DNA from: Parasponia andersonii | Lineage: Eukaryota; Streptophyta; Magnoliopsida; Rosales; Cannabaceae | DNA: 64,000 nt | Assembly: GCA_002914805.1 (NCBI GenBank) | Contig: JXTB01000025.1 | Span: forward strand, 48,015 to 112,014 | Reading direction: 5' to 3' | Part shown: positions 35,290-48,150 of the stretch, piece by piece | Position numbering within the stretch: position 1 is the first letter of the stretch | Layout of the letters: each line of letters begins with the position of its first letter | Translations under genes and position numbers: made by a program | The notes under the pieces: model-generated | The model's database searches: none | What the model was told of the DNA's origin: nothing | What the model saw: only the letters and a program-made list of their open reading frames with translations

Positions 35290-37458
35290 TGTCATGACCC
35301 AAAACCCGGGCTACTAGTAGAAGGGGAATTTCACAAAGGTGGGAAATTCCTTGATTTATTTTAAAAATGTCAAAAGTTCTAGTTTTTATATGACGATCTA
35401 TTTAAATAAAATAATTGAAATTTCATCCCGTGAACCACTCCCAGAGTTTGTATATACCATTAAACATAGATTGAATAATAATAAAAAACTCACGAAGTCA
35501 AATATAAGTCCACGCATCACCATCATCCACAACAAAAGTCAAATAACAGAATGGCATTTATAAGTTCGCACACAAATAGAAAGTAGTAATCTTGGTTCAA
35601 TACTAATACAAAACCCAAAGAGGCCAAAGACTACGACAACAAACTCCTAACATTACCAAGAGACGAACTGCAATCCAGATGACCTCTTACTCCTCTTGAT
35701 CACCAAGATCGCACTTTATTCCACCTGAGGAAGGGAGGAAGGGGATGAGCATAAAATGGCCAGTAGAAAAAACAATTACCTCGATCAAAAATATTTTAGT
35801 GATGGGGAATTCCTTCATGGTTAGTTTAGTCCGGGACATACATATATATATATAATCCAAACCGGAAATCCATATTTATATAAAAGCAGTGTAATCAAAA
35901 TCATTTAATTCATATATGCACATGACACAAATCAACCCATACCCATGAGCTCTCATCCTTTCATCTGTGGAAACCCAGGATAATTGCACTAAGTGTACCT
36001 AACAGCATGCCTCATACCTAAGCCCATACCCGGAGGGGACACCCATGTGTCACCTACCAAACCTGGAGGGGCAACCGAATTGCCTATGCCTGCCAAATGG
36101 GGAGGTAATCAGAAGTAACAAAATCTCGCGCGAGTTTACGGACTTTCATCGACGGTGGGGCACGCAGCGCCACATTGTAACCCACGGTGCTAACACGGTG
36201 CTCATGTATGATCCTATGACACGTGTAATACAGAACTGAAGTGTGAAAATAATTATGCTATAGTTTTTCAGTAAAATCAGCATACTAGGTTTTTATAGAA
36301 AAACAGGCAGTATAACGGCCATATTTTTAATATACTCAAAATAACCTGCACTCAGAAAATTCCAAGAGCGATACAGTATATATCTCATACAACTAATTCC
36401 CATCACAGATATTCAAGAAAACCAAAAAACATATTTGTTCTCATATGTTACAGAAAATAAGTTTTATTTGAAAATGATAAAAAACAGGGGTAATTGAATC
36501 CCTACCTCACTCGAATAGTAATACCACACTATTGAATCCTCAAGGTGTCATTGACGATTGCCCGGAAGGTTGGGAACCAATTCCAAGCCCTCGATCATCC
36601 CCTTGCGAAAAACAAACTTCTCACTAGAGCTTCAATTCCATAAACGGCTCTTCATTGAATTTCTAGCACCCAAAAGAGCTAGGTTAGACATATAACTTGT
36701 CCAATTCGGGTCCAGGCCTACACCGGACTGGCGGTACGTAAAACGATGCAAATCTTGAACGTCCGATCTCAATTTCCATGCCGATCACCAAACATAGGCA
36801 ATATTTATATCAGTCTTCTCCATTTTCTGATTACAATCCAAAAATGAGGTAAAAAACACAATCTAATGACCGGATCAAAAATAATAACTATGAACTCGAA
36901 ATACCCAAAAATGGCAACTTTCAATCTGGGCAAAATGGGGTTGAGATATATATATATATATCTTGATGATCCTTAAGACGAGACGAATCTAACGGGACCG
37001 GTTGGAGGTCGAATGGTGGCCGGTGGTCAAAAATCTGAAATGGCGACTTGGAGGTTTTCCGGCAATGCAAACGTCAGCGGTGGCTGGCGAGGGGGGGCAG
37101 AGCTTCGTCGCGGCACGAGGAGGCTTCGTCGGTCAGTCGGTTGGCTAGATGGTGGCTGGAGCGGCGCGGCTGCTCCTCCGGTGGGTCACAGCCAAGAAAT
37201 GCAGAGAGATCGGGGGGAAGAGAGAGAAGAGAGAGAGAAAGAAAAAGGACAGAGCACGTGGCCCTGTCTTATGGGACTGTGCAATTTTTTAAAAATTACA
37301 CATAAGTCCCAAAAATTTCAAATCTCTATCAATCTAGTCCCCCAAAAATTGTAATTTAATCCTTCTATACAAAATTTTTGCAAATTAATCCTCTCAATAT
37401 TATATCCAAAAAATTGGTAATATGTCCAAATTACCCTAAAAAATTTTGGATTTCTACA
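35290..37458 (-). repeat. 5' LTR of element II
   Basis: The full 2169-bp LTR reads TG..CA. Its first 840 bases (plus-strand order) have no counterpart at the other end. A GC-rich, GA-repeat block at 37080-37240 matches that in the 3' LTR. Confidence 0.85.
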
Positions 37459-38912
37459 CCTCCCTTCCATGTCATCTCACAAATCCCTTCGATTGATCCT
37501 AGTCAATAATTATTTGTGGTCTATAATCTCTTACTAAAAAAATCCATCAACCATAAATATGTACGTATCCTTTTGGATTAAAAAACAAAACTCACCATTT
37601 TTAGTATTTTATCAAAAAGAACCCGTACACTTTCATTTACATCAAAGTAAATATGCAATTTAAATTTTTATCTATCAAATAGGACCATACTCACAAATTT
37701 AATCAAAATTGAAATCTTAGAACCTTCAAAACTCATAAAACATAACAAAAGAAAATTATTAAGAATAAAATAATTCAAATAATTGAAAACACTTAAAATA
37801 AAAAGAGGAAAACAAAAAGACAACATGGGAAATTCTTTTTTTTTTCACTTTTGTCATTCTCTTTTTTTTTTATCTTTTAATTGTTTTGAATAATTTAAAA
37901 TTTGTTTAATTTGAATGATTATATTATTCAAACTAAAAAAATTTTAAATATTCAAAACAATTAAAAGAATTTTTAAAAAAGTAAAAGTGAGAATTTTTTA
38001 AATATTTTGTCATTCTCCTTTTTTTCATATTAATTATTTTAAGTAATTTGAATTCTTTAAAGAAGGACGAAATTGGATTTTTTTTCCAACTTTTGTCATT
38101 CTTTTTTTCAAATTATTTTGAATAATCAAAAGTCTTTTTATTTTTAATAATTATTATTTTCACTTAATGTTTTCTTTTTAAAAAAAAAAAAGAGGAAGAA
38201 AATAACAACTGACTAGTTTCAGTACTTATTATTTTTGTAGTATATGATTTATGAGTTTAAAGATAAAAATGTCTTTTTCACCAAACTAAAATTTCAATTT
38301 TGACTAAGTTTGTGATCGAGTACTTATTATTTTTGTAGTATATGATTTATGAGTTTAAAGATAAAAATGTCTTTTTCACTAAACTAAAATTTCAATTTTG
38401 ACTAAGTTTGTGATCCAGTCTTATTTTATAGGAAAATACAAATTGAAGGATTGACCGGATATAAATAAAAGGGTGTGGGTTATTCTTTTTTATAAAGCAC
38501 TAAAGATGGTGTTTTTTTTAACATTATCCTTATCTATTAAAAGTTTAAAATTAGATGACTAGCATATTATCTATTATTTTCATTCTAGTTTCCCATATTC
38601 TTTTATTAATTATAAAATGTGTTTAATTTACAGGTGTCAAATTTCAATAGTTTACATTTTCAGTTTTTTCCTTTTCAGAAAATCTTAATTAAACTTTTGA
38701 TAGAACTTCACTGCCAGCTTCCATCTTGTTGGTGTCACTCTAAAGTTGATAAGCCTATTATAATATTACTTATGTGTATATATACACGCATCCAATTTCT
38801 ATTGCCAATAATTAGTTCAAAGGAAAACAATTCAAGAAAATAAGGCCTTAAAAATCATTTGAAATCTATATTAGGCTTTTAGCAAAATAGTGTGTATATC
38901 AATTTTGATAAA
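37459..38912. other. intergenic, AT-rich, no gene seen
   Basis: Many poly(A) and poly(T) runs. The only structure found is a two-copy tandem duplication, listed separately. Confidence 0.6.
38221..38416. repeat. 98-bp tandem duplication
   Basis: Two nearly identical copies start at AGTACTTATT (38221 and 38319). Only scattered single-base differences are visible. Confidence 0.88.
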
Positions 38913-38917
38913 TTTAC

Positions 38918-39512
38918 TATTGATAGAGGTTTTGTCAACAATGAATTTAGGAAATTACAAGAAGTGGCTTGTATGTAAAAAAAGTTAATAAAGTAAGGCA
39001 AATAAGGAGACGAGAATTTTATTGTGGTTCAGCCCTAAAAAAGATGAGTTTACGTCTACTGTTCTTCACTAAATACTGGAGAATTAAAATAGTTTCTCCA
39101 AGTCTCAAGATGAGAGCAAAGAAAATTTACATAACATAATGGAATAATTATGAGATAATTATGTCGTGATTAATAATGAGATTGAGCTCCCTTAATATAG
39201 GTGAGGATAGCTTAATGCATCCTAATTATGAAAATAAATAAGTACATAATCAGAAAATACAATTTTGGGTAATAATTCAAAATTGAGTAATAACAATAAA
39301 TAAAATGGATTACTCAATTTGCTCGTTTTCCTTTCTTTGTATATTACCATTTAAAGAAGATTGTTTTCTTTTTCTAATGTTCGCACTTTATTTATTCAGA
39401 GAAGGCCGCATTTTAATCAGCAGAGCATACATGCGAGCTAACGCATTTAACTCGGACGTTGAATTTCTTATCCTGGCGTTGACAAATGATGTAAATTTAA
39501 GATCGTACAATA
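38918..39512 (-). repeat. 3' LTR of element III
   Basis: Matches 45320-45915. The polypurine tract (plus-strand ATTATCCCCTAGCTCCAT) follows at 39513-39530 as in element I. Confidence 0.87.
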
Positions 39513-39884
39513 ATTATCCCCTAGCTCCATCGATCTTCAGGGCTAAATAGAGCTTCCTACTCTAATAAGTGTGAGTTTAAGAGTGCAACATTGATGAGGT
39601 TATCTTGAAATCTTAGGAGGATCGCAAAATCTTGAATCACATCTTCTCAAGATCATGCATATCCACTTTTCTTACAATCATGTCCACGTGTCATTTTCTG
39701 CCTTAGGATTTGGCAAGACTCAAAAAAACCCTTTAGTTTCTCGACTAAACATGATGATGTTAATAATGTAAGTCGTGATTTCAAATCAAGAATCTTTTCG
39801 TATTCAAAAATTAAATTCATCTGGTTTACAAAAATCAATTCTCCCACATAGATCTCAGCTCATAAATAGATTGTCATAAGGAGT

Positions 39885-40700
39885 TCGCAACAATTTCAAC
39901 TGGCACCATTGCTTCACATCTAAAAGCTAGAGAGAATGGACTTTCTCCAGTAGTAGTTTATTAAGTAGTGTGATATACCCATAATACTTTCGAAAGTAGG
40001 TTGACTAGGCTCCCTTGGGTTCTTCCAACCTCGTCTTCAAGTTCTGGTTAAGTACATTATTTATAACTTCAATCTGACCATTGGCTTGTGGACGAACAAT
40101 AGTAGAGAAACTTTTCTTAATGCCCAAGTTATCACAAAAGTTGTGAAACTCATCACAGTTGAATTGTTTCCCATTATCAAAAAATATAGTGTGTGATATA
40201 CTATATCGACAGATTATAGACTTGTAAACAAAATTTATCATCTTCTTTGTAGAAATGGTACTTAAAGCTTTAGTTTCTGTCCACTTGGTAAAATAATCAA
40301 TTGTGACCACTACATTATTCAATCCACCTCCCACCTATGGGAGTATTCCTATAATATTAATTCCCCATACTGCGAATGGCCATGGACTAGTCATCGAAGT
40401 AAAAGGAACATGTGGCGTTCTAAGAATGGTTACAATTGTTGACATTTGTTGCACTTCCTGACAAATTCCATTGTATCCTTCTTCATAGTAGGCCAAAAAT
40501 GCCCTTGCCTGAGAGCTTTGTTCATAAGTGTTTGCCCTCCAAAATGATTTCCACATATCCTCTCATGAATTTTTTTCATAATATAGTGTGTTTTTTCTTC
40601 ATCAGCACATAATAATAATGGCAAGCTAAAACTTCTTCGATAAAACTTCCATCATAGATGATATTCGAAGTCACTTTGTATATTCTTTATTCTCAGGAAG
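39885..40700 (-). pseudogene. integrase of element III
   Basis: Zinc region (KIHERICGNHFGGQTL, CNKCQQL) and core (NVVVTIDYFTKWTETKAL, FFDNGKQFNCDEF, QANGQIEVINNVLNQ) match element I closely. Frameshifts split it. The C-terminal domain is missing because of the deletion that also removed the antisense gene. Confidence 0.85.
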
Positions 40701-42470
40701 GTCATTATTTTGTATACACTTCATTATAGGATCCATCCATGAAAGTTAACTGGTATGGTTACTTAAGGCTCTAGTTTAATACTTGGTTTTACGAGGAATT
40801 CGATAAGGACCACTTTAGCAATTCTGTATCTTTTGTTGAGGCTAATTTGGCTAAAGCATCTACCTCGGTATTCTTAGTGTGAAGAAGTAATTGAATACTA
40901 TAAGCTGTGAATGTCAAGAGTAATCTCTGCACCTTTTGTAGATAGGCTAGCATCTTTCCCCTTTTGATATGGTAGTCTCTGATGACTTGACAAATAACCA
41001 ACTGGTAGTCACTGTATACCTCAATCATCTCGACTTTCATTTCTTGGGTGAGTTTGAGTTCAGCTATCAATGCCTCATATTCTACTTCATTATTCGATGC
41101 TAGAAATTTGAAGCAAAGTGCACGATAAATATTATGCCCTTCTGGATTGATTAGCATCAAACCCGCACTAGCTCTATTCTCGTCTAATGATCCATCAACG
41201 TGGAGTTTCCACAATTTAGTTAAATCCATCATAGGTTTCAAGTACTTCTATAGGAAGATCGATATGGTAGGTGAACTCTGCAATAAAATCTACAAGAGCT
41301 TGACCTTTAATTATAGTTTATGGTCAAAAATTGATGTCAAATTGGGTTAGCTCGACTACCCACTTGAGAAATCATCCTGACTCTTTGGGCTTTTGCAAAA
41401 CCTACTTTAATGGAAAATTTGTGAAAACTTCAACTGAATGTGCATGGAAGTATGATCAATGCTTCCTGGATGCAATGACAAGTACTAATGCCAACTTCTC
41501 CATCTCTGGATATCTTGTCTCAGCATCGAGGAATCTTTCACTAACATAATATACGAGCTACTGTATATTTTCTTCTTTGAGAATCAGTGCAGTACTTGTT
41601 GCATACTTGGAAATAGCAAGGTACAGGTACAACCTTTCCCCAGCTTTGGCTTCGATAAGAGGGGAAGAGAACCCAAGTGTTTCTTTAACTCTTGGAATTC
41701 TTGCTCTCACTTCTCTATCCATTCAAACTTCTTTAAACTCTTCGACATCTTAAAGAATGGTTGGCATTTGCCAGTTGATCTTGATACAAATCAGCTTAGT
41801 TCAGCCACTTTTTTTGCCAAGCTCTGCACATCTTTGGCTTTGCGAGGTGATTGCATATTAATCAGTGCTCGTATCTTCTGAGGGTTAGCTTTAATACCCT
41901 ATTGATTGACCATGAACCCTAGGAAATTCCTAGATTCTACTCCAAATGCACACTTCTGGGGGTTCAGCATCATTTGATACTTTTAAAGAATTTTGAACTT
42001 CTCATTATGGTGCTTGACGTGATCTTCAGCTTTCTTCGATTTCACCAACATGTCAGCAATGTATACCTCCATTGACAGGCCAATCTGTTATCATATTAAT
42101 AAGAAGATGATAAGTTGCTCTGGCATTAATGAGTCTGAAGGGCATCTTTTTGTAGCAGTACAATCCTCAATCAATGATGAACGAGGTATGCTCCTCATCT
42201 AGCTTGTACATAGTAATTCATACCCCGATGTCGCATCTACAAGCTAGTCTATTCGCGGAAGTGGAAAATTATTCTTTGGGCATGCTTTATTGAGATCGAT
42301 AAAATCGATGCAAATTCTTCATTTTTCGTTAGGTTTCTTCACCAAAACTGGGTTTGCAAGCCAGTTCGGGTAAAAACATTTCATAATGAATCCAATTTCG
42401 AGCAGCTTCTCTATCTTTTCTTTCAACTTGATATAGCATTCTAGATCAATTTACCTTCTTTTCTACTGCA
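40701..42470 (-). pseudogene. RT and both RNase H domains of element III
   Basis: The second RNase H is seen at 40789-41241 (LWKLHVDGSLDENRASAGL, NNEVEYEALIAELKLTQEM, VYSDYQLVICQV, NTEVDALAKLAS). The RT-linked RNase H and RT can be followed at 41300-42470 only through many stops and small deletions; segments equivalent to those around the YVDD box lie near 42050-42080. Confidence 0.8.
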
Positions 42471-42834
42471 TAGGCTTCTTCATTATATCAATATTAAGGC
42501 AATGGCACATAACATTAAGATCAATTCCTACTATTTCTGAATGTTTCCATGCAAAAACATCTAAGTTCAACTTCAAAAAAGCGACCAATACAGTTTGCAT
42601 GAGTTCTTGAAGCTTCACTCCGAATTTTAAAACCTTTGAAGATCCGTCGCTTGACAAATCTTCCAAGTCTTCTATGGGTCTAGTCTAGACCTCTCCATCG
42701 ATTTTTTATGGGTTGTAGTCCTCGATTAACATTTTGCTTGATGATTCGCTCTCTAGCTAGACTATTATGGTGCGAAGTGTTATCTTTTTCATTACGAGCT
42801 TCAGAGAATTTTTATAAAAAGTCTATGCATCATA

Positions 42835-43310
42835 TTAAGTTAGAAACTTCATGGCGAGATGATAAATTGAAGTGAAAGCTCGAAGTTCTCTCAGTGTTGG
42901 TCTTCCCAGTATGGCATTAAATGTGGAGGGGCAATCTACAACTAAAAATTGAGTCATTACCATTAAAACTCTAGGATAGGTTCCAACATTAACCATCAGC
43001 TCAATCATGCCCCTTGACATTATGCTATGACCAGTAAATTCATAGAGTGGAGTGATAGTAGGTTTTAAATTATTATCACTCAGCCCAATCTTCTTGAAGG
43101 CATCATAGTATAGGATGTCGACATCACTTCCATTATCGACTAACACTCGCCATAGTTGCGTGTTTCCATAGTTGATTTTTAAGATGAGTGCATCGTTACA
43201 TGGATAATGGACCTCACTTGCATCCTGCATTGTGAAGGTGAAGTCCATGTCTACTACCCATTGAAACTTCTATGGTTGCTGCTCGGGATGCATAACATTT
43301 GTTAATGTCT
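42835..43310 (-). pseudogene. protease of element III
   Basis: Open for 137 residues with the active-site loop VLVDNGSDVDILYYDAFKKI and the landmark ILGRPTLREL. It is one of the few unbroken domains of this element. Confidence 0.85.
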
Positions 43311-45260
43311 ATTGTCAAGCTTCTTGTGTGTATATTTCCTGTGCTTTCTTCAAATTTCCTCCCACATATGGTCCTGTGAAGATGGTTCATACTTCGTATT
43401 GAATCACAGGAGGTCGATGTTGGTTTTCTTCTCTCCTCTCATTGTTTTGCCTGGTATACTACTGCAGCCGTCCTTCTTTAATTAATTTTTCGATCTCATC
43501 TTTCAAGGCATAGTAGTTATTGGTGTCATGTCTAATATCATTGTGATATCAATAGAACTTGTTGGGATCAAGTCTCGCTTTATCTCATTTTATCAGCTCT
43601 GGCTGATGATATCGCCCATGCTAATTTGTAACTACATAAACATGATCTATGGGTGTATTCAGCTTGGTACAATTGTTAAATCTTAGTGGAGATCTTAGAA
43701 TCTCTTATTTCTTCTGCTCACACTGATTTTCAGTCAGTTGCTCATTCTTCCTCTTTTTCGAATTTTTGTTGTTGCTTAGTTGTAATTTTATTTATGGTCG
43801 CATCTTTTCCTCCTTCTTTCTTCAATTTATGAAGACTTTCATGTGAAGATTCCATCCTAAGATGTCGACTAACTCTTCGATAAAAGTCTTCAAGAGTCCT
43901 ATATTCTAATTCTAACAACTCCTCCTAGAGTTCAGTCTCTTATCGCACTTCAACCATTATTAGAGGTAAGACTCTTCTTTTAGGAGGGTTATAGACCTTA
44001 GCCTGCTCTAAAGTCAAGGAGTTGAGGTAAGAACACAGAGTCTCCCCCAGAACTTGTTAAATAGCAAACAGACTGATTAATGGGACAGTAAATTTTTTTG
44101 CAACCTAAAACTATCTCAAGAATGTGATTTGAAGCTGCTGCTAGGACGAGATCAAACTAGGTTAAAGTCCTCGGAACCTCTTCATCGCCGAAGCTATCTC
44201 AAGAATATGGTTTGAAGCTGTTGCTACGATGAGATCAAACTAGGTTGAAGTCCTTGGACCTCTTCATCACCACACTTGTAAGGGTTACAGCAAAGCACCT
44301 GTATCGTGCGAGGTCATCGACCCAGTGAAGCTCCATTAGGTTACTGACGTAATCCATACAGTCCTACAAATCGATTTTCCCATCAAAGGTGTTTATGGTG
44401 GGTAGTTTGAATTCGACAGGTAATGCAGTAGCTCAAACTTCCTTATTAAATGGTGATATATGATATCCATCTATGAGCTTATTGTCCCATCCAACAAGTG
44501 TATCTAATGTGATCCTCAAATTATGAATATCAATATGAGGAGAATGAAGTTTGATCGTCATTATCACGATGTAAGGCAGGTTGATTAGGTAGGGTTTGCT
44601 ATGATCTTTGTGAAGAATCAACTGAAATATTTCGATGAGATGAAGTTTGATCGTTATGATGCGATGTGGATCACTCATAGCTACTATCTGATGCCATTGT
44701 TCTAGGTGTTGTCTTAGGTCTGAAGGATTTTTTCTCAGCTCTCTACTTATCCTTTCAAAGACACTCCATGATTGATGATTTTGCTTGTTACTCAGATAAT
44801 CACGGTTATTGGTAGCTCTCTGAGAGGGTTGTCCACGATCATGATTTGTACTCGAACTTTTGGTACCAAACTCCTGTGGCAAGTCTGAGATCTTGCCTTT
44901 TCCCTTAGAGGTGCAATCTGTAAGGCGCTCCTGTGGGGTTCCGGACTAGTAACGATTTCTTGCCTCTTAGATCTGAATTCCTTTTTTTGGTTGTTGAGCA
45001 AGACGATCTCTAGGACATTTGTGCTATGGTAGAATCACCATCTGTCCTTCAGCAAGTCACTATAGAGAATCATTAATCTAGTTGGTGATTTGCCGAAGGT
45101 TCACAAAAGCATCTTCCATACGATCTTGTCTATGAACAATATTCTATAGTGTAGTTATAGCAGGTATTTCTTAAGCAAGATCGACCTATGTAGCAATAGT
45201 TCTTTGTGGTTGATTTTGGCTAACTCTAGCATTCTTAGTGATATTTCTTATATTTGCCAT
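43311..45260 (-). pseudogene. gag of element III
   Basis: The ATG at 45260 starts MANIRNITKN, matching element I. The zinc-knuckle and capsid regions follow the order of element I but are heavily interrupted. A tandem duplication of 83 bp (44111-44193 and 44194-44275), not a multiple of three, shifts the frame inside the capsid part. Confidence 0.8.
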
Positions 45261-45319
45261 TGTTGAATAGTCAAGAATAACAAACTTATTACTGGAATAG
45301 CCCTTCTTCTAGTGCTAAT

Positions 45320-45915
45320 TATTGTCAGAGTTTCTATCAACAACAAATTTAGGAAATTACAAGATATGGCTTATGTGTGAAAAGAGTTAATAAAGTAAAG
45401 CAAATAAAGAGATAAGAATTTTATAGTAGTTTAGTCCCAGAAAGGATGAGCCTACATCCACTATTCTTCACTAAATTTTGGAGAATTAAAATAGTTTCTC
45501 TAAGTCTCAAGTTAAGAGCAAAGAGAATTTATAGAATGTAATGGACTGATTGTGAGATAGTTGTGTCGTGGTTAATAATAAGACTGAGCTCCTTTTATAT
45601 GGGTGAGAATGGCTCAATGTTTCCTAATTATGAAAACAGGTAAGTGCATAATCAGAAAATACAATTTTGGGTAATAATACAAAATTGAGTAATAACTTTA
45701 AATAAAATAGATTACTCAATCTGCTCGTTTCCCATTCTTTGTAGATTACCCGTTTGAAAATGATTGTTTTCTTTTCCTAATATTCACACTTTACTTATTC
45801 GGAGAAGGTCGCATTTCAATCAGCAGAGTATACATATGACCTAACGCATTTAACTCGGACGTCAACTTTCTTATCTTGGCGTTGACTAATGATATAGATT
45901 TAAGATTGCACAACA
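45320..45915 (-). repeat. 5' LTR of element III
   Basis: 596 bp, ends GCACAACA. The plus-strand bases before it (TTCTAGTGCTAAT) are a diverged form of the primer-binding site of element I. Confidence 0.87.
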
Positions 45916-45920
45916 CTTAC

Positions 45921-46959
45921 TATATAGATTTAATACATCAGCCAATTTATTTGGATGAGAGAACATTTACTAAAAAAAGAGAAAAAAAAAAAAAAGACAT
46001 TTACCTATAGATATAGGATTAAGTAGCCAAAGACCAGTTTTTAAGAAATATGAAGCAAAGTTAATGATGGTTATTTATACTTTATTAACTACCACCTTCA
46101 GCAACTAAATTTCTCATTTTGAATTGATAATAAACAAAATAATTTTGAGCTAACTATAATTATTTGACCATTTGTTGGCCCAAAATTTAGTATATGAGTA
46201 ATGACTAAGCTCAAAAGCTCGAAATTTTAAGGAAAAATGACATCTAATACGACTTTTTCAAAAAATAAGGACAGATTTATAGTCTTTCTCCGATCACTCC
46301 TTTTTAACGGTGTTTTTGGTAAGAATACCACACTTTCTCATTCTTATTCAAGTTTCCTAGATATGTTCCTCTCTCTCTTTAAAGCTCTTCCCTTGGCAAG
46401 ACCTTTATTGCAGAATATTTAACTTCAAGTTTTCTTTATCTATTCTTCCACAGTCTCACCTTTTCCAGATCACTTACGTCAAGTCAAATGAAAACTTGCA
46501 CACCTGCTATGATGCGCACTCAATAGACATCGATGCTGAGGCTGACCTCAGAGGAGGAAAGGGAATCGTCACAGACATCAATCTCGATGCCATCTATTGT
46601 GCTGTTAATTTAATTTTTAGGTTTCATACTTGGATGTTGACAAATTAGATTTTTTTTTTTTTTTTGTAGATTTGAGCTTTTGGAATAAAATCATAAATGG
46701 TTTTGGAGTTATCCTAATTTTTAACAATTTTTACTTTATTTTCTAGTTTATAGATTAAACTTTTAGACACTGAATCATAACTTATGTATTACAAGTCATG
46801 ATGTTTTGCGTGTTAGACAGGGAACGTTGTGGAATTTTCAAGTTTCATTAATTATATCATAGATGGTACTAGATGCATTGTTATAAGTTTAACGATTCTT
46901 CTAAATTTGATTTTTATAGTTTGTGAAGTGATTCAGGTTTAATCTAAAAAAATAATAGC
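45921..46959. other. intergenic, no gene seen
   Basis: Contains poly(A) at 45985-45998 and poly(T) at about 46650-46668. Sequence of more normal composition at 46440-46610 has no frame I recognise. Confidence 0.55.
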
Positions 46960-47710
46960 TTTATCAAATTAGTTTAATATAAGGAAACTAAATGGGTGTT
47001 CATGAAACTTTTGTGATTTCTGTGATTTACTTATATACAAGTTCAAAATAAAAAAATAATTGCTTTATCAAATTGGTTTAATATAAGGAAACTAAATGGG
47101 TTTTCAGGAAACTTTTGTGATTTTATATGATTTACTTATGTACAAGGCATTCTACTAAAAGAAAATCAAATTAGTTTCTAAGAAAACTTTTGCAGCTTTC
47201 TGTGATTTTGTACAGGGTATTTCACTAAAAAGAAATCAAATTAGTTTCCAGAAAACCTCTATGGTTTCCTGCGATTTATTTACGTACTCGGCATTCCACT
47301 AAAAGAAAATCAAACTGAATTACAGGAAACCTTTGTGGTTTCATATGATTTATTTAGATACCGAGTGTTCTCCTAAAAAGAAATCAAACTAGTTTCCAGG
47401 AAACTTTTGTGGTTTCCTATGATTTACTTACGTACTGGGCATTCTGCTAAAAAGAAACCAAACTAGTTCTAGGAAATCTTTGTAGTTTCCTATAATTTAC
47501 TTACGTACTGGATATTTTGCTAAAAGAAAAGCAAATTAGTTTCTAGAAATTTTTTGTGGTTTCTTAAGATTTACTTAAATACAGGGCATTCTGCTAAAAA
47601 GAAACCAAACCGATTTCTTATGATTTTCTTACATATATGGCATTATGTTAGAAAGATATTAAACTAATTTTCTAGAAACTTTTGTGATTTCTTGTGATTT
47701 GGGACAAAAC
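46960..47710. repeat. ~73-bp minisatellite with internal inverted repeat
   Basis: About nine to ten diverged tandem units. The unit contains GGAAAC-N7-GTTTCC (an inverted repeat), then GATTTACTTACGTACTGGG, CATTCTGCTAAAA and AGAAACCAAACTAGT. Unit starts are spaced about 73 bases at 47180, 47250, 47323, 47396, 47470 and 47543. No coding frame runs through it. Confidence 0.85.
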
Positions 47711-48150
47711 CAGAAGAAACTAATGATAGAAATAACATTAAAAAGGAAAAAATAAATAAAAGAAAAAAACTAATGAAAAAAATAAAAAATGATAAAAAAA
47801 CTTCAACAAAAAAAAAAGGCAATGTGCGGGTTTGAACCCCACTAGAAAGGATGGCTCTTGTAAAGTGAAAAAGAAAAAACCAATTAAGAAACAATAAAGA
47901 AAATGAAAAGAAAAAGACAAAAAGAAGAAATAAATAAATGGAAAAGGAAAAAAAATCATGAAAATAAAAAAGGATGAAATAATAAAAAAAAAAGAAGAAA
48001 AGAAGAAACAAATAAATGAAAAAAGGAAAAAAAAAAATAAAGAAAGTAAAAAGGATGAAATAATACAAAATTATAGAATGGTGGGACTTGAACCATTCAC
48101 AAGGAACTCAAAGTAATAGGGGCACTAGCTATTAGGTGAACTTTATTCCA
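47711..48150 (-). repeat. purine-rich tract with two SINE-like box B remnants
   Basis: On the minus strand this is a pyrimidine-rich tract. Two tRNA box B-like motifs lie in it, GGGGTTCAAACCCG (near 47830) and GGTTCAAGTCCCAC (near 48085), each followed on the minus strand by a T-rich tail. The second has a weak box A-like TAGCTAGTGCC about 35 bases upstream. These look like two decayed tRNA-type SINE heads. Confidence 0.4.

Larger units (their letters stand above)
29174..37458 (-). mobile_element. Ty3/gypsy element II (chromodomain type) with truncated 3' LTR
   Basis: Minus-strand gag, protease, RT, RNase H, integrase and chromodomain lie between repeats 29174-30493 and 35290-37458. Long LTRs that end GGGTCATGACA in element sense and a C-terminal chromodomain fit the Tekay/Del chromoviruses. 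The 5' LTR is 2169 bp, but only its right ~1.3 kb is present in the 3' copy, which stops at the copia LTR. The reading frames carry many stops, so it is inactive. Confidence 0.88.
38918..45915 (-). mobile_element. Ty3/gypsy element III (relative of I, antisense gene deleted)
   Basis: LTRs at 38918-39512 and 45320-45915 resemble those of element I at both ends. The flanking 5-mers TTTAC (38913-38917) and CTTAC (45916-45920) form a target duplication with one mismatch. Minus-strand gag, protease, RT, both RNase H parts and integrase are all recognisable but full of stops. After the sequence that matches the 3' region of element I up to its TATA region, the sequence jumps into integrase near 39885. 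So the antisense gene and the integrase C-terminus are absent. Confidence 0.88.

Noticed and set aside
37013..37354. 113-residue ORF rich in Gly and Arg, with a partner at 30039-30224
   Set aside because: Both lie at equivalent sites in the LTRs of element II; the GC-rich, GA-repeat LTR block causes them.
46237..46422. 61-residue plus-strand ORF of near-normal composition
   Set aside because: No motif, no splice partners and no support from neighbours; left unannotated.
47664..48068. 134-residue minus-strand ORF, nearly all Phe, Leu and Ser
   Set aside because: It arises from a purine-rich simple-sequence tract, not from a gene.
48055..48130. A tRNA gene on the minus strand
   Set aside because: The box B-like part is good, but no acceptor stem pairs and the 5' half does not fold; a SINE remnant fits better.
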